Shown here piece after piece: positions 6,661-7,028 of a stretch of DNA of 7,028 nucleotides. Each line of letters starts with the position of its first letter. The stretch's first letter is position 1. This stretch comes from Balneolales bacterium. GTDB taxonomy: Bacteria > Bacteroidota > Rhodothermia > Balneolales > Natronogracilivirgulaceae. The position numbers and the translations under genes were made by a program. The DNA is taken from contig SLQC01000313.1 in assembly GCA_007131625.1 (NCBI GenBank), positions 1-7,028 on the forward strand. The letters are read 5' to 3'. The notes beneath the pieces are model-generated. The model was given only the letters and a program-made list of their open reading frames with translations. It was not told where the DNA came from and made no database searches.

Positions 6661-6691
6661 CAAAAAATAGGGTAAATATTTAACTTTTCAA
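6661..6691 (-). promoter_or_regulatory. Candidate Bacteroidota-type promoter P1 for the lyase gene
   Basis: On the minus strand, TTG (6691-6689), a 19-base spacer and TATTTTTTG (6669-6661) resemble the Bacteroidota consensus, again with one extra T in the -7 box. A start near 6655 would give a leader of about 365 bases. It lies about 110 bases beyond the stop codon of the transporter gene, leaving room for a separate transcription unit. Confidence 0.3.
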
Positions 6692-6799
6692 GGAAAAATA
6701 TAAACTTCTTTTCCTCCCAGAGCATGAGTGTACTTCCTTACATTTATATGGGGTTGAGTAATTGGTATTGCCGGGAGGATATCCGGACCTCATTCCCAA

Positions 6800-7028
6800 T
6801 TAGAATAACATATGTATGATGATACTCCGGCCGGTGATCAACTGTATGGCGGTCAGGGTCAGAACAAAGTATATGACGCGGCTGAACCAAATATCATTAA
6901 AACGTCGATTGAGCATAACGCCAAATTTCACACCTAAATAGGCCAGAGGTGCGAGAATCACAACAACGGTCAGGTTGTCCACCCGCAGCAAACCGAGTTG
7001 GCTATAAGGGATCAGTTTGATCAGATTA
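6800..7028 (-). CDS. Sulfite exporter TauE/SafE (TSUP) family transporter, C-terminal fragment
   Basis: Only the last 75 residues are in the window, since the reading frame runs off the right edge. The visible part has a short lead (LIKLIPYSQLGLL), a hydrophobic helix (LTVVVILAPLAYLGVKFGV), a cytoplasm-like loop MLNRRFND.WFSRV and a final helix (VIYFVLTLTAIQLI) before the stop codon. The pattern P-x-A-x-L-G-x-x-x-G followed by the Asn-Arg-Arg loop and a last membrane span is typical of the C-terminal half of TSUP transporters, which move sulfite, sulfoacetate or other small organic anions across the inner membrane. The substrate cannot be told from this end. It is on the same strand as the lyase and upstream of it, but the 510-base gap with its own promoter candidates argues against one operon. 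Confidence 0.78.
   Translation of the reverse strand, partial: NLIKLIPYSQLGLLRVDNLTVVVILAPLAYLGVKFGVMLNRRFNDIWFSRVIYFVLTLTAIQLITGRSIIIHMLF

Noticed and set aside
6712..6779. TCCTCCC/GGGAGGA inverted repeat downstream of the transporter gene as its terminator
   Set aside because: Only seven pairs close a 54-base loop, and the U-rich stretch is not next to the stem. The support is too weak to call it.

Overview
The window looks like chromosomal DNA from the Bacteroidota or a neighbouring phylum (Balneolota, Rhodothermota and Ignavibacteriota are equally possible). The strongest clue is a 1200-residue exported protein that ends in a type IX secretion (T9SS) sorting domain of the NYPNPFNP type. 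Weak Shine-Dalgarno signals before two of the three visible gene starts, and promoter-like TTG-N18/19-TA..TTTG pairs, fit the same group. Nothing indicates a mobile element, a CRISPR array, a tRNA or an rRNA.

Layout: positions 1-319 are non-coding and hold a promoter candidate and the ribosome binding site of the first gene. Positions 320-3922 (+) encode a secreted GLUG-repeat protein made of three tandem units of about 320 residues, each with seven rungs spaced about 28 residues apart, followed by a bacterial-repeat domain and the T9SS domain. After a 264-base gap comes a complete yajQ gene (4187-4675, +). It converges on a PLP-dependent lyase of the tyrosine phenol-lyase/tryptophanase family (4826-6289, -). 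A 13-bp perfect inverted repeat between the two can serve as a two-way terminator. About 510 bases separate the lyase start from the next gene. They contain two tandem promoter candidates and a leader with several hairpins, including one segment that can pair with either of two downstream partners. The right edge (6800-7028, -) is the C-terminal end of a TauE/SafE (TSUP) membrane transporter that continues outside the window.

The genes do not form an obvious pathway. The surface protein appears to be a stand-alone transcription unit, and yajQ is a housekeeping gene. The lyase would break down an aromatic amino acid (tyrosine, judging by the pocket residues) to pyruvate and ammonia. The most interesting items are the lyase, whose substrate pocket looks like tyrosine phenol-lyase although the PLP-contacting Arg is replaced by Leu, its long structured leader, and the regular 3 x 7 rung design of the surface protein. 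No clearly new multi-gene system is visible.
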